From assembly GCA_903813345.2 (NCBI GenBank), contig CAIIXF020000002.1, positions 10,704,150-10,768,149 of the forward strand: a stretch of DNA of 64,000 bases. The letters are read 5' to 3'. Of the stretch, positions 22,215 through 32,647 are shown one piece after another (position 1 is the stretch's first letter; the number at the start of each line of letters is the position of its first letter). The notes below the pieces were generated by a model. That model searched no databases. It was not told the DNA's origin and was given only the letters and a program-made list of their open reading frames with translations. This DNA is from Owenia fusiformis (Eukaryota; Annelida; Polychaeta; Sabellida; Oweniidae). The position numbers were made by a program, and so were the translations under genes.

Positions 22215-24246
22215 AAGACACACAGTGATAAATATCGCACTTTGAAGAGCAAACTGGCCACCATGCAATTCACCCAGCATGGCCAAAACCTAATCAGACC
22301 TTGGCACTAGTCTGCTCTTGCATCTGTAAACATTTCAAGTTGACAAGGTTAGCGGTTTTCCTGCAATTTTGATGACAAGAATTTATTTGTAGTCTTGAAC
22401 TTTGGGAAAATTTAGATAACATTGTTTGTGACCTAATTTGATGACCTTTGACCTTGAAAATTTTACTTTTTCAGACCTCAGTAGGTGTTTTGTAATTAAG
22501 CTGACCTAAATTTAAATCCAAAATATCAATTTAGAAAATCAACTTTTTGAAATCTAAGGTCAGATTTGAACTTCTGAGAACTTGTAGATGTTTTTTTAAA
22601 AAAAAATTTGGTCAATTTGGAGCAAGTTGAAAAATTCAAAATGGCCGCCAAATTGAAAAATTCAAAATGGCCACCATGTAATTCAGCCAGCATACCCAAA
22701 ACCTAATCAGATCTTGGCACTAGTCTGCTCTTGCATCTGTAAAAATTTCAAGTTGAACGGATAAGTGGTTTTCCTGGAATTTTGATGACAAGATTTGTTG
22801 AAAAATTCAAGATGGCCACCACGTAGTTTACCCAACATGCCCTTAACCTAATCAGATCTTGGTACTAGTCTGCTATTGCATGTGTAAAAATTTCAAGTTG
22901 AACAGGTTAGCGGTTTTCTTGGAACTTTGATGACAAGAATTGATTTGTAGTCTCAAACTTTGAGAAACCTGGATAACATCATTTGTGACCTAGTTTAATG
23001 ACCTTGACCTTCGACCTTGAAAATTTCACTTTTTCAGACCTCAGTAGGTGTTTTGTAATTAAGCTGACCTAAATTTAAATCCAAAATATCAATTTAGAAA
23101 ATCAACTTTTTTAACCTTTTCAAGGTCACTGAAGGTGAACGAAAGGTCAAATCTGAAATCTAAGGTCAGATTTGAACTTCTGAGAACTTGTAGATGTTTT
23201 TTTAAAAAAAAGTTGGTCAATTTGGAGCAAGTTGAAAAATTCAAAATGGCCGCCAAATTGAAAAGTTCAAAATGGCCACCATTTAATTCAGCCAGCATAC
23301 CCAAAACCTAATCAGATCTTGGCAATAGTCTGCTCTTGCATCTGTAAAAATTTCAAGTTGAACGGATAAGTGGTTTTCCTGGAATTTTGATGACAAGATT
23401 TGTTGAAAAATTCAAGATGGCCGCCACGTAGTTTACCCAGCATGCCCTTAACCTAATCAGATCTTGGCACTAGTCTGCTATTGCATGTGTAAAAATTTCA
23501 AGTTGAACAGGTTAGCGGTTTTCTTGGAATTTTGATGACAAGAATTGATTTGTAGTCTCAAACTTTGAGAAACTTGGATAACATCATTTGTGACCTAGTT
23601 TAATGACCTTGACGTTCGACCTTGAAAATTTCACTTTTTCAGACCTCAGTAGGTGTTTTGTAATTAAGCTGACCTAAATTTAAATCCAAAATATCAATTT
23701 AGAAAATCAATTTTTTTGACCTTTTCAAGGTCACTGAAGGTGAACGAAAGGTCAAATCTGAAATCTAAGGTCAGATTTGAACTTTTGAGAACTGGTAGAT
23801 GTTTTTAAAAAAAAAATTTGGTCAATTTGGAGCAAGTTGAAAAATTCAAAATGGCCGCCAAATTGAAAAATTCAAAATGGCCACCATGTAATTCAGCCAG
23901 CATACCCAAAACCTTATCAGATCTTGGCAATAGTCTGCTCTTGCATCTGTAAAAATTTCAAGTTGAACGGATAAGAGGTTTTCCTGGAATTTTGATGACA
24001 AGATTTGTTGAAAAATTCAAAATGGCCGCCACGTAGTTTACCCAGCATGCCCTTAACCTAATCAGATGTTGGTACTAGTCTGCTCTTGCATCTGTAAAAA
24101 TTTCAAGCTGAACAAGTAAGCAGTTATCCTGGAAATTTGATGACAAGATTTGGTTTATGTCCCGCCCGCCCGCACGCCCACACGCCCGTACGCCCGCCCA
24201 ACAGCACAAGACGACGACAATATAGCACTTTTTCAAAAGTGCGATA
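22215..24246. mobile_element. ~2-kb element with short TIRs and internal ~560-605-bp tandem repeats
   Basis: Ends: tatcgcactttgaa near 22,238 and ttcaaaagtgcgata near 24,232, inverted. The interior holds about three tandem copies of a block with 'gacctcagtaggtgttttgt' (22,475, 23,037, 23,642), 'tcaaaatggccgccaaattg' and 'acctaatcagatcttggcac'. Near the right end is a GC-rich cgcccg tract (24,161-24,200) followed by 'caagacgacgaca'. No transposase. Family not recognised; the exact left boundary is uncertain. Confidence 0.6.
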
Positions 24247-24937
24247 AAAATGTCAACATCTTTGAATTAACAAGAAATAAGCTGGAAAAATATCAACATC
24301 TTTGAATTAACAAGAAATAAGCTGAAAATGTCAGCATCTTTAAATTAACAAGAAATAAGCTTGAAAAATGTCAACACCTTTAAATTAACAAGAAATCAGC
24401 TGGGAAAATGTCAACACCTTTAAATTAATAACAAGAAATAAGCTGGAAAATCACCTATATGAATTTAGACGGTCTTTTTTTCTCGTTTCATGGTCATGTG
24501 TATCAGCATTTGTAGAATAGAATTGTTTAAATAGGTGATGGGGAAACTTGTCGGGTTTATTTATATTTTGGTATGCAAAGATCACAACATTCAAGTTAAA
24601 AATATATATCAAAAATATTTAAGATTCCAAGACCTTTCAATAAAGGGGCGGCATGAGCTAATTTACTAGAATTTGTTATTGCTAATCTAGTGATCCTTAT
24701 TATTAATTTAACATACACGTATGCTCTAACTATGTAATATGTAATGTGGTGTAAACTGCACAGTATACGCTCAGCGTCTTGTGCATACCTTGCTGTTCAA
24801 ATTGTAATAATTATAATATGAAAATAAATATAACATAACATTACACCTTTAAATTAACATGAAATAAGCTGGGAAAATGTCAACACCTTTAAATTAACAA
24901 GAAATAAGCTGGAAAAATGTCAACATCTTTGAATTAA

Positions 24938-25539
24938 AGGAATATTCCTTGCCAAACCATCTCTCTCCTCATATGGTAGCTATAACCATATATATGCTTG
25001 CCATGTTTTGCAAAACACGCAAAAATGTTTTGATATGGTCAAATTTGATCACTTAGAAATGTGATGCTCAATTCCAGTAAGCTGCCATCTTTTAAAATTT
25101 CACACAGGAAGTGATGTCATCGACTCTCAACTTTGCATATAGCATTAGGTGAGGAGCTATTAAGAATTACACAACCATCTAAATATTCTTTTTCAACTTT
25201 GTATCTTATTTAATCCTTCTGAAAATCTCTTCTTTTATTCTAAGTTGACAAGCCCTGAAAATATTTTTGCACAGAAAGTAATGATCACTTGTCTAGAAGT
25301 GATTTAGTGCTACTTTCCTATACTGTTATGGGCAAGGTTATAGAAGTTGAGAGTTGATGACATCACTTTCTGCAAGAAATCTTAAAAGATGGCAGCTCAC
25401 TGGAAATAAGCACTAGATTTTTAAATGATCAATATTGACAATATTAAAACATTTTCCCATGTTTTGCTAAATATGGAAACTATATATATGATTATAGCTA
25501 CCATATCAAGAGAGAAAGGGTCTGGCAAGGAATATTCCT
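24938..25539. mobile_element. Palindromic TTAA element (602 bp)
   Basis: Starts AGGAATATTCCTTGCCA and ends TGGCAAGGAATATTCCT, with long inverted arms (tctctct.. / tggtagctata..). TTAA flanks both sides (24,934-24,937; 25,540-25,543). It is inserted in the minisatellite, where the uninterrupted unit has one 'gaattaacaag'. TTAA TSDs are typical of piggyBac and Kolobok MITEs. Confidence 0.8.
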
Positions 25540-26116
25540 TTAACAAGTAATAAGCTGGAAAAATGTCAACATCTTTGAATTAACAAGAAATAAGCTGGAA
25601 AAATATCAACATCTTTGAATTAACAAGAAATAAGCTGAAAATGTCAGCATCTTTAAATTAACAAGAAATAAGCTTGAAAAATGTCAACACCTTTAAATTA
25701 ACAAGAAATCAGCTGGAAAAAATGTCAACATCTTTAAATTAACAAGAAATCAGCTAAAAAAATGTCAACATCTTTAAATTTACAAGAAATCAGCTGGAAA
25801 AATGTCAACATCTTTAAATTAACAAGATATCAGCTGGAAAATGTCAACATCTTTAAATTAACAAGAACTAAGCTGGAAAAATGTCAACATCTTTAAATTA
25901 ACAAGAAACCAGCTGGAAAAATGTCAACATCTTTAAATTAACAAGAAAATTTGTCACACTGGATTACAGTCTATAACAATAACAAAAAAGTCTCTATTTA
26001 TCTCACTACAAAACTGAGATGTTCATGAAGAATTTCACATTCAATGTGCTGTACATCTGAACACACTGACAGTCAAACTGAATACAAGTTTTGCAATTGG
26101 CCCACCATGTCTCTTT

Positions 26117-27216
26117 CTAGGGATCACTCTTGCAATCAAGTGCAAACCATTGGTTTGACCCCAATGTCTCATCAAATATATAGCGTATTCTTCGATTAAT
26201 TGTGTCCCTACATGTTTTCGCAACTTCTTCCTTCTTCAAACTTGGAAACTGTTTAGAAACTGCGGCCTCTAATGCATTTTTCTTTGGAATTGATATTTCC
26301 TTTTTCACAACAGTGTTTCTAGAAGATTTACCCATGTAGTTGCGACCTTTGATCTCGCCTAATGTAAAGATATTGCGTGCAATCATATCGACAAACATTT
26401 TAGGTTGAAAATGGTATCGCTCTGCAGCAGATTTCACGAGAGCTTTATCGATGACATAAGGGTTTTTAACTTTTGGAATGCCTGTGTAAGGGGGAAGGGT
26501 TTCGACAAGCTCAGTAAGGGTTTTGTGAGAAATTCTTCGAGTCTTACTTAATTTATAGAATTGGTCTATAGTGATTCCCAATAAACGGGTGTCGGTGAAA
26601 TCCGGAGGTGGAGGAGGGGGTTTTTGAGGTTTTCCTTGATTTATTTTGAAATATGTTATAATCAGATCAAGTTTACCAGAGATGGCCTCGATTGCTTGAG
26701 CGCTGGTTGTGGCCATATTGTTGCTTTGCATTTGTGCATCATTCTCATCATCAGTTGATGTTTTAATAATATCCAAAGTAGCTTTGGTATCTGTAACATC
26801 TGAATATGTTGCTTCATGTTTCACAGTGTCTTTAGACATATGTGGTTCAATTTCTTGCTTTGAATTTACTCTCTGCTTTTGTATATTTCCACTGCCTGCC
26901 AATAAACGGGTGTCGGTGAAATCCGGAGGTGGAGGAGGGGGTTTTTGAGGTTTTCCTTGATTTATTTTGAAATATGTTATAATCAGATCAAGTTTACCAG
27001 AGATGGCCTCGATTGCTTGAGCGCTGGTTGTGGCCATATTGTTGCTTTGCATTTGTGCATCATTCTCATCATCAGTTGATGTTTTAATAATATCCAAAGT
27101 AGCTTTGGTATCTGTAACATCTGAATATGTTGCTTCATGTTTCACAGTGTCTTTAGACATATGTGGTTCAATTTCTTGCTTTGAATTTACTCTCTGCTTT
27201 TGTATATTTCCACTGC
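26117..27216 (-). CDS. Alternative terminal exon with a BEN-like domain
   Basis: Acceptor tttcag ends at 27,217; phase 1 (N|GC AGT GGA); 1,100 bp to the stop at 26,117 (about 366 residues). The first part is two apparently identical 107-residue units, each with an acidic Ser/Thr-rich stretch, 'AIEAISGKLDLIITYFKIN' and a Pro6 tract ending PDFTDTRLL. The last 130 residues look like a BEN domain: 'MFVDMIARNIFTLGEIKGR', 'IPKKNALEAAVSKQFPSLKK', 'CRDTINRRIRYI', with the LF-x-x-x-E-L, FP and CRD-type blocks in order. BEN domains bind DNA or bridge chromatin complexes. Family assignment is by pattern and should be tested by profile search. Confidence 0.7.
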
Positions 27217-27221
27217 CTGAA
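26580..27221 (-). repeat. 321-bp in-frame tandem duplication in the BEN exon
   Basis: 26,580-26,900 and 26,901-27,221 read the same, with no difference that I could see until the copies diverge just past the acceptor (ctgcc versus ctgaa on the plus strand). 321 is a multiple of three, so the frame is kept. The inner copy keeps a CAG before its GCAGTGG but loses the pyrimidine tract. Confidence 0.9.
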
Positions 27222-27299
27222 AATATAAATGAAATTTACTCAACTTTGACTGCAAAGGTATTATAAATATATACATGATATAGCAAATCCTATGTACCT

Positions 27300-27425
27300 T
27301 TGAAAATGGTGAACACAAGCAGATATAACAAGGAAACTACCTAAAAGTTCCTGGAGATGGCCATGCTTGTGAAAACAAGCAGATAAAACATGGAAACTAC
27401 CTAAAAATTCTGGAAGATGCCCTGG
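27300..27425. repeat. ~71-bp dimeric repeat
   Basis: Two copies of a unit containing 'caagcagataaaacatggaa' and 'actacctaaaa', the second slightly diverged. Confidence 0.7.
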
Positions 27426-28152
27426 TGCCTGATTTCATTTAAAGCTCCTAAGATTATCAATAGATATGATCTCATCTTCAAAGCACAGATACTATCTATC
27501 TAAATGTAACTGAAGCATAAATGATATTTCAACAGATCTAGAAATGATGGGTCTATCGTAACAGTTCAATGATATAAGTGCTAGACATAATTCTGTCGAA
27601 CATTTTCAGTTTCAGTTCTTAATTTACATGTATTTATTAACATATATATTTTTGCTTATAATGTAGTGATGTACTATAAAATTAAAAAATGAACTGCTAT
27701 TGTGAATGAAAGCCCATTTAATATAAATATCAACTTATTTCAAGATATTATACATGTATGTATCGATTATCACCAAGTTTATCTATTGCACTATTTCCTT
27801 TAATTTTGATTGTTGATTGAGGATCTTGTGAGATTTCCATATTTGGGGTATCTGTAGAGTTAGGTCCATGTTTGGTGCTAAATCTTGAGTTGGATTCATA
27901 ATTGAGCTAGGTCCATATTTGGAAGTTCATGTTGAGTTCCATCCATATTTGGTAGTACAATATCATTATCGTCACAGTTATCCAGAAATTGTCTGTCAGG
28001 ATGATTCCTCTTTCTGCCATGATAATAATTCTTTCTCCATTTATAGATATTTTCTCAGCATGTATATGTCTTGTTGTTATGTAATGTATCATTGTGTTCA
28101 GATAAAATTTTATTTGGAAGAAAATGTCGTCTCACAGATATCATATACATTC
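27426..28152. other. Intron and 3' flank of the five-finger exon
   Basis: No exon recognised. A minus-strand AATAAA (plus-strand TTTATT, 28,109-28,114) lies about 40 nt past the stop at 28,153 and is a likely poly(A) signal. 27,840-27,960 has degenerate repeats of 'ggtccatatttggaagttc'. Confidence 0.45.
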
Positions 28153-28625
28153 TTAAACTTGAGCAACTTTGTTCTGACAAATCTTGCAATGAGCTTGATA
28201 GGTGCCCCTTGCATTAAAACCTTTATTGCACTTCATACAGACAAAAGGTCTTGCATTGTAATGTTCATTCACATGACTTTCATAATGGTCTTTATGCCAG
28301 AATGTTTGAGAGCAAATCGGACACTGAAATTTATAAACCCCTTGATGTTTAAACTTTTCATGTTCAATTAATGCATTTTTAGTTGCAAATGTTTTCTCAC
28401 AAATTGCACAATCGTTAGTCTGTGTTTTAAAATGTTGCACTGCCTGGTGTTGTTTTAAATAGTGTTTAGTAGAGAATGTTCTTTTACACACGGTACAGTT
28501 AAAGACTTCTCCTTCGTGTTGACTTCGCTGATGTCTCACCAGGCACCAACGCTTGGTTGACTTAAATAGGCATTCACGACACTCATAAATCTTGCCATTT
28601 TTCCTTTTTGACTTTGTTGGTGAAT
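28153..28625 (-). CDS. Alternative terminal exon with five C2H2 zinc fingers
   Basis: Acceptor tggtttcag ends at 28,626; phase 1 (G|AT TCA CCA); 473 bp to TAA at 28,153-28,155; about 156 residues. The basic linker SPTKSKRKNGK is followed by fingers at C(RE)C..H..H, CTVCKRTFSTKHYLKQHQAVQH, CAICEKTFATKNALIEHEKFKH, CPICSQTFWHKDHYESHVNEH and CMKCNKGFNARGTYQAHC, the last ending HC rather than HH. The short linkers between fingers are not of the TGEKP type. Expected to be a nuclear DNA-binding tail. This is the best-preserved multi-finger exon of the locus. Confidence 0.85.
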
Positions 28626-29363
28626 CTGAAACCACATAACATACTGAGATTAAAGTAGGAAGACGATTCAACACATTTCAATTTGATTTTATGTGTTTAA
28701 AACAAATTTATGTTTGGATTTTGTCATGAAAACGAAGTACTTTAATCCCTGTAAAATATGTGTTCCATCATCATATTTCTCCTTACTCTTGTATTTTGTT
28801 ACTATGAGCTGAGTTTGCATGATAGCTGTACAATGTGTTTAAAGTAAACCTTATAGACTGATGGAATGGCAACACACTGTTTTGCATGCATCAAAAGTCA
28901 AAACAAAGCACCCAAACCACCTCCTGAATGATGGGGGGAGTGTTAGATTAACTTCATTTCATTGTGCATTAAATCATGATTTGGGATGTTGGGGCTTTGT
29001 TTTCCTTATGCTTGGCTGTCTTTTTTATTCTTCTTTGTAAAAGTCTTTGGTCTTTCACTTATTCACTTATTTCAATGATTGTCTTAGTTTTTGATCCGCA
29101 AGTATCTGACAACTTTATGTAGTAAAGTGAATAAAGGTTCAAATGTTTTGAACTCTACAAAAGCAAAGGAAAAACAGATCCGGTATATTTAATGCCATTT
29201 ATTCAACTTTAGAGGTTATGAAAGTTGTCACTAATTGAACTGTTCATTCAAGTGTAGGATGTGGCATGCATAACATTTCAAATATATGCCAAAATAAAAT
29301 TTCATCATAAACAGTCAGTTCATAATTTTACAAACAGTAATTCACAAAACAATAGTATCCTTC
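28626..29363. other. Intronic sequence, no gene seen
   Basis: AT-rich; no exon or transposon ends recognised. Confidence 0.4.
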
Positions 29364-29637
29364 CAGTAAACATTGCATTAACATTTTCACTGTTCTGTTA
29401 ACATTGCATTAACATTTTCACTATACTGTTAATATTGCATTAACATTTTCACTATTCTGTTAATATTGCATTAACATTTTCACTATTCTGTTAATATTGC
29501 ATTAACATTTTCACTATCCTGTCAACATTGCATTAACATTTTCACTATCCTGTCAACATTGCATTAACATTTTCACTATCCTGTCAATATTGCATTAATA
29601 TTTTTACTATTCTGTTAACATTGCATTAACATTTTTC
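29364..29637. repeat. 31-bp minisatellite, about 9 copies, touching a stop codon
   Basis: Unit gttaatattgcattaacatt + ttcactattct with few changes. It runs directly up to the stop codon (29,637-29,639) of the adjacent minus-strand zinc-finger exon, so it would form the start of that 3' UTR. Confidence 0.9.
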
Positions 29638-30088
29638 TATTTTGGATGCTCTTTTCTTGTATGCTTCCTCAGTGAAGATGTATATTTGAATTTCTTATTA
29701 CAAAGTTCACATGCGAACATATTTTCCTGACTCATATGTATGTTATTAATGTGCCTCCTAAGTCGACCCTTTGTTAGGAACTTAACTTCCATAAATGGGC
29801 AAATATCACAATAGAAATCAGTTGGATCTTTCTGGTGCTGTTCTTTATGACTGCTCAAATTAGTAGCACTGTTGAATTGTTTGCAACATTTATCACAAAA
29901 CAGATTTTCCATTCTATGTTTTCCTCTCAAAAGACCATGTATTAGTCCTCTTTACTTGAGAAAATTATATTGCAGTCTTAACATTTAAACCTTTTATCTA
30001 AATGGTGGAGTAGTGAGTTGTATATGTCTTCTCAAACTGGACTTTTAAGCAAACACTGCTCTACAGTATACGCAGACACTGGTTCCCC
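29637..30088 (-). pseudogene. Decayed zinc-finger terminal exon
   Basis: A good acceptor (cttttttttcag) ends at 30,089 and phase 1 gives SVCVYCRAVFA followed by an in-frame TAA. Finger-like text KSSLRRHIQL continues, but at least four TAA codons and probable frameshifts follow before a clean frame from about 29,965. That last part encodes about 100 residues with three C2H2-type fingers: CDKC...SSHKEQH, CDIC...HINNIH and CELC...HTRKEH. Splicing at the visible acceptor would make a truncated tail. A weaker AG at about 29,932 (cttttgagag) would keep phase 1 and save the three fingers. I call it a decaying exon, with possible rescue by an internal acceptor. Confidence 0.65.
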
Positions 30089-31194
30089 CTGAAAAAAAGA
30101 TCTTTATTATTGAAGTTCAGATAATATTTCATATTCAGTATTCAAAGTATATTGATTTACAACCAATTTGGCATATTTAACACGTTCAATCACAATTCCA
30201 AGAATTCTATTCTTAAGTAAAAACTGTCGAGTCCTTCTGAGGTCTTCATCTAGCAAGTCTCTATAATTTGCAATATATTAATGGCATCGTATGACTGAAT
30301 AAGGGGTTCATTTTATGAGACAATTAATTTCCCAATTTACAAATTATGCTGAATAAGGGGTTCATTTTACGAGACATTTAAATTCCCAAATATAAATTGT
30401 GCTAAGTGCCAGGAAATTAAATGTGAGAGATAACATATTAAAATCAATTTATTTACATGGTGAATGGAAGCTGTCATAATCAGTTACCTAATTTCAAAGT
30501 CGAAGAGTGGCGTCGGCATTGAAATAGCCAATCACAACTAAGGCGGAGCTAAAAATGTCAATCATTATTCCATGATGGTGAAATTCCCTGCAATCTGATT
30601 GGTGCACATGACTTAAATATATCCTGTATTTACACGCACATTCCATTAAGCGTTGGATACAGAGTGGAAAAGACGTCAGCGTTGGGATATGGTCTAGTAT
30701 CCCAACGCCCCAGATTTCCATCCAGGATATGACTATTACTGAAAAAAATCAATGGTGATCAGTTTACACAAACGCATGCTAATATTTGCGTTTTGCTAGA
30801 AATATCTGATTTGAATATCAGGAAATGATACGGTGATCATCACAATTTATAATTTTAGGATAAAAAACACACATCTGTGAATATAAAAAAATCAATATGA
30901 AGCATGCACATTGTTTTCATGAACCAGTAAAAAAATGTTAAATCAAATATGGCAGAAGAAAGTCGAAAAAACGTTTCGCTACACTGCACTTCAAGCTGAT
31001 GAAATTGAAGAAAAAAGAAAGAAAATCAAATGTCTCCTATAATACAATAAAAAGCAAACAACAAGGCCATAAAGATTTTGAAGGAATATCGATGTAAAAT
31101 ATCACTGAGGTGAGAAGGTTGATCTGTTTCTCCGGCCCCAAGCCAAGGGACTTGATTTAGGCAAGTTTTATATGGGTAATCATGTAATAAAAAC
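30089..31194. other. Intronic sequence with small repeats
   Basis: Direct repeat of 'aataaggggttcattttatg' at about 30,299 and 30,354. Nothing else recognised. Confidence 0.4.
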
Positions 31195-31331
31195 GTTATT
31201 CAATGATTTCTTGTGAAATACAGAAAATATTCTTCCCTTGAACGTCTGTATTTCACTCTGCTAGCGCATCATGAAATACAACCTTCTCGGGAAGAATATT
31301 TTCTGTATTTCACTCGAATCATTAAATAACT
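31195..31331. mobile_element. Short foldback MITE
   Basis: Inverted arms of about 42 bp: left contains tgaaatacagaaaatattct, right agaatattttctgtatttca, with a short unrelated centre. TSD not obvious. Confidence 0.65.
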
Positions 31332-31510
31332 TATAGTATTATTGACATGAAGAGCAGCAAGTTTGTTTATATCCAATAAAATGTATGTAATTTATTATTA
31401 TCCATGTTAAAATGATCCATGTAAAATCTTGTATGTCCTCAGGTACAACGTACAAATAACTCCAAAAAATAAGATTTCAGTCAAAAAATTGACACAGTTT
31501 TATCCATTTA

Positions 31511-32430
31511 CTACATAAGAATGTTTTTTGAAAATCCCATTCTGTTTGCTAACGAAGGCACTAAAGATTTGGTGATTTCTATATGGCCGCCATTTTCAGA
31601 GAGAAGCTTTTTGTTTTTCTGCTGGACAATTCTCTTGATAGCTGAGTGAATCAAAGTTGTATCTACTGGTGTTCCTGAGGCATGCAGCGTTTCAATATAC
31701 CGAAACATTTCACTTTCAATGTCTGCTGGTAAAATTGTAGGCCGGCCTCTGTTGCTTGTCTTAATATATCCAATGTCTTCCAAGTCCACATTTTTAAGGT
31801 GTTTCGCTACTTCAGACTTGTACCTTCGAACCACTGATTCATCAATGTCCATGCTATATTTTTTAGAAAAATGTTTAGCTGCAGCCACATTTCCAAATTC
31901 CATGGCATATTTACCCATCTCTGCTTTTTGCTCCGGGGTGTACTTATTATATTCCCTTTTAGTTTTAGGCTTTTTGCTTGGAGTTGATGTCTTTTGTGCT
32001 ACTTTAGACTTGAACATTCGAACAGATGACTCCTCAATCTTCATGTTAAATTGTTTAGAAAAATGTTTAGCTGCAGCCGTACTTCCAAATTCCATTGCAT
32101 ATTTACCCATCTCTGCTTTTTGCTCCGGGGTGTACTTATTATATTCCCTTTTAGGCTTTTTTCTTGGAGGTTGTGTCTTTTGTGCTACTTTAGACTTGAA
32201 CATTCGAACAGATGACTCATCAATCTTCATGTTATATTGTTTAGAAAAATGTTTAGCTGCAGCCGTACTTCCAAATTCCCTTGCATATTTACCCATCTCA
32301 GCCTTTTGCTCTGGGGTGTACTTATTATATCCCCGTTTAGGCTTTTTTCCTGTGGCTGGTACCTTTTGCTCTTCTATTTTCATTATTTCATCAGAAGCTG
32401 CCCTGTCATATTCAACGACTGGTCCAACAA
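31511..32430 (-). CDS. Alternative terminal exon derived from a pogo/CENP-B-type transposase DNA-binding region
   Basis: Acceptor gttttctttgcag ends at 32,431; phase 1 (G|TT GTT GGA); 920 bp to TAG at 31,511; about 305 residues. After a short linker come three near-identical modules of about 60 residues containing YNKYTPEQKAEMGKYA..FG and AAAKHFSK, ending V(R)(M)FKSKVA, each helix-turn-helix-like. A single C-terminal module follows, 'NRGRPTILPADIESEMFRYI ... NGGHIEITKSLVPSLANRMG', matching the CENP-B/Tc5-type HTH that precedes the DDE domain in pogo-like transposases. No DDE domain follows; the frame stops nine residues after the Arg-Met-Gly block. The tail would bind DNA without transposase activity. 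A minus-strand AATAAA lies about 115 nt past the stop. Confidence 0.8.
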
Positions 32431-32647
32431 CTGCAAAGAAAACATTTACAGGAGTATACTCAATTGTATGCTTCATAAAGAGAGTGTCCTGCCAGTTCTT
32501 GTTAATGTACATTGGATGTGCTCTCAGCATTTCTATGATGGACTTGCTGAGTCGGAAAATTAAAATTCTGAAGTTCAGTGTTCTCCCAGTGTTCTCCAAA
32601 GAATTTTTTCTGAAGTGGGTGCAAAATTCTCATTTTCAAAATTCATA

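Larger units (their letters stand above)
21635..25950. repeat. ~40-bp minisatellite field with internal duplication and insertions
   Basis: Units of the form taaattaacaagaaataagc + tggaaaaatgtcaacatctt occur at 21,640-21,710, 22,100-22,215, 24,247-24,450, 24,845-24,937 and 25,544-25,950. A unique block starting 'tatgaatttagacggtcttt' occurs twice (from about 21,717 and about 24,460) and runs about 400 bp in each copy. Two transposon-like insertions (about 22,215-24,246 and 24,938-25,539) split the field. Confidence 0.85.
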
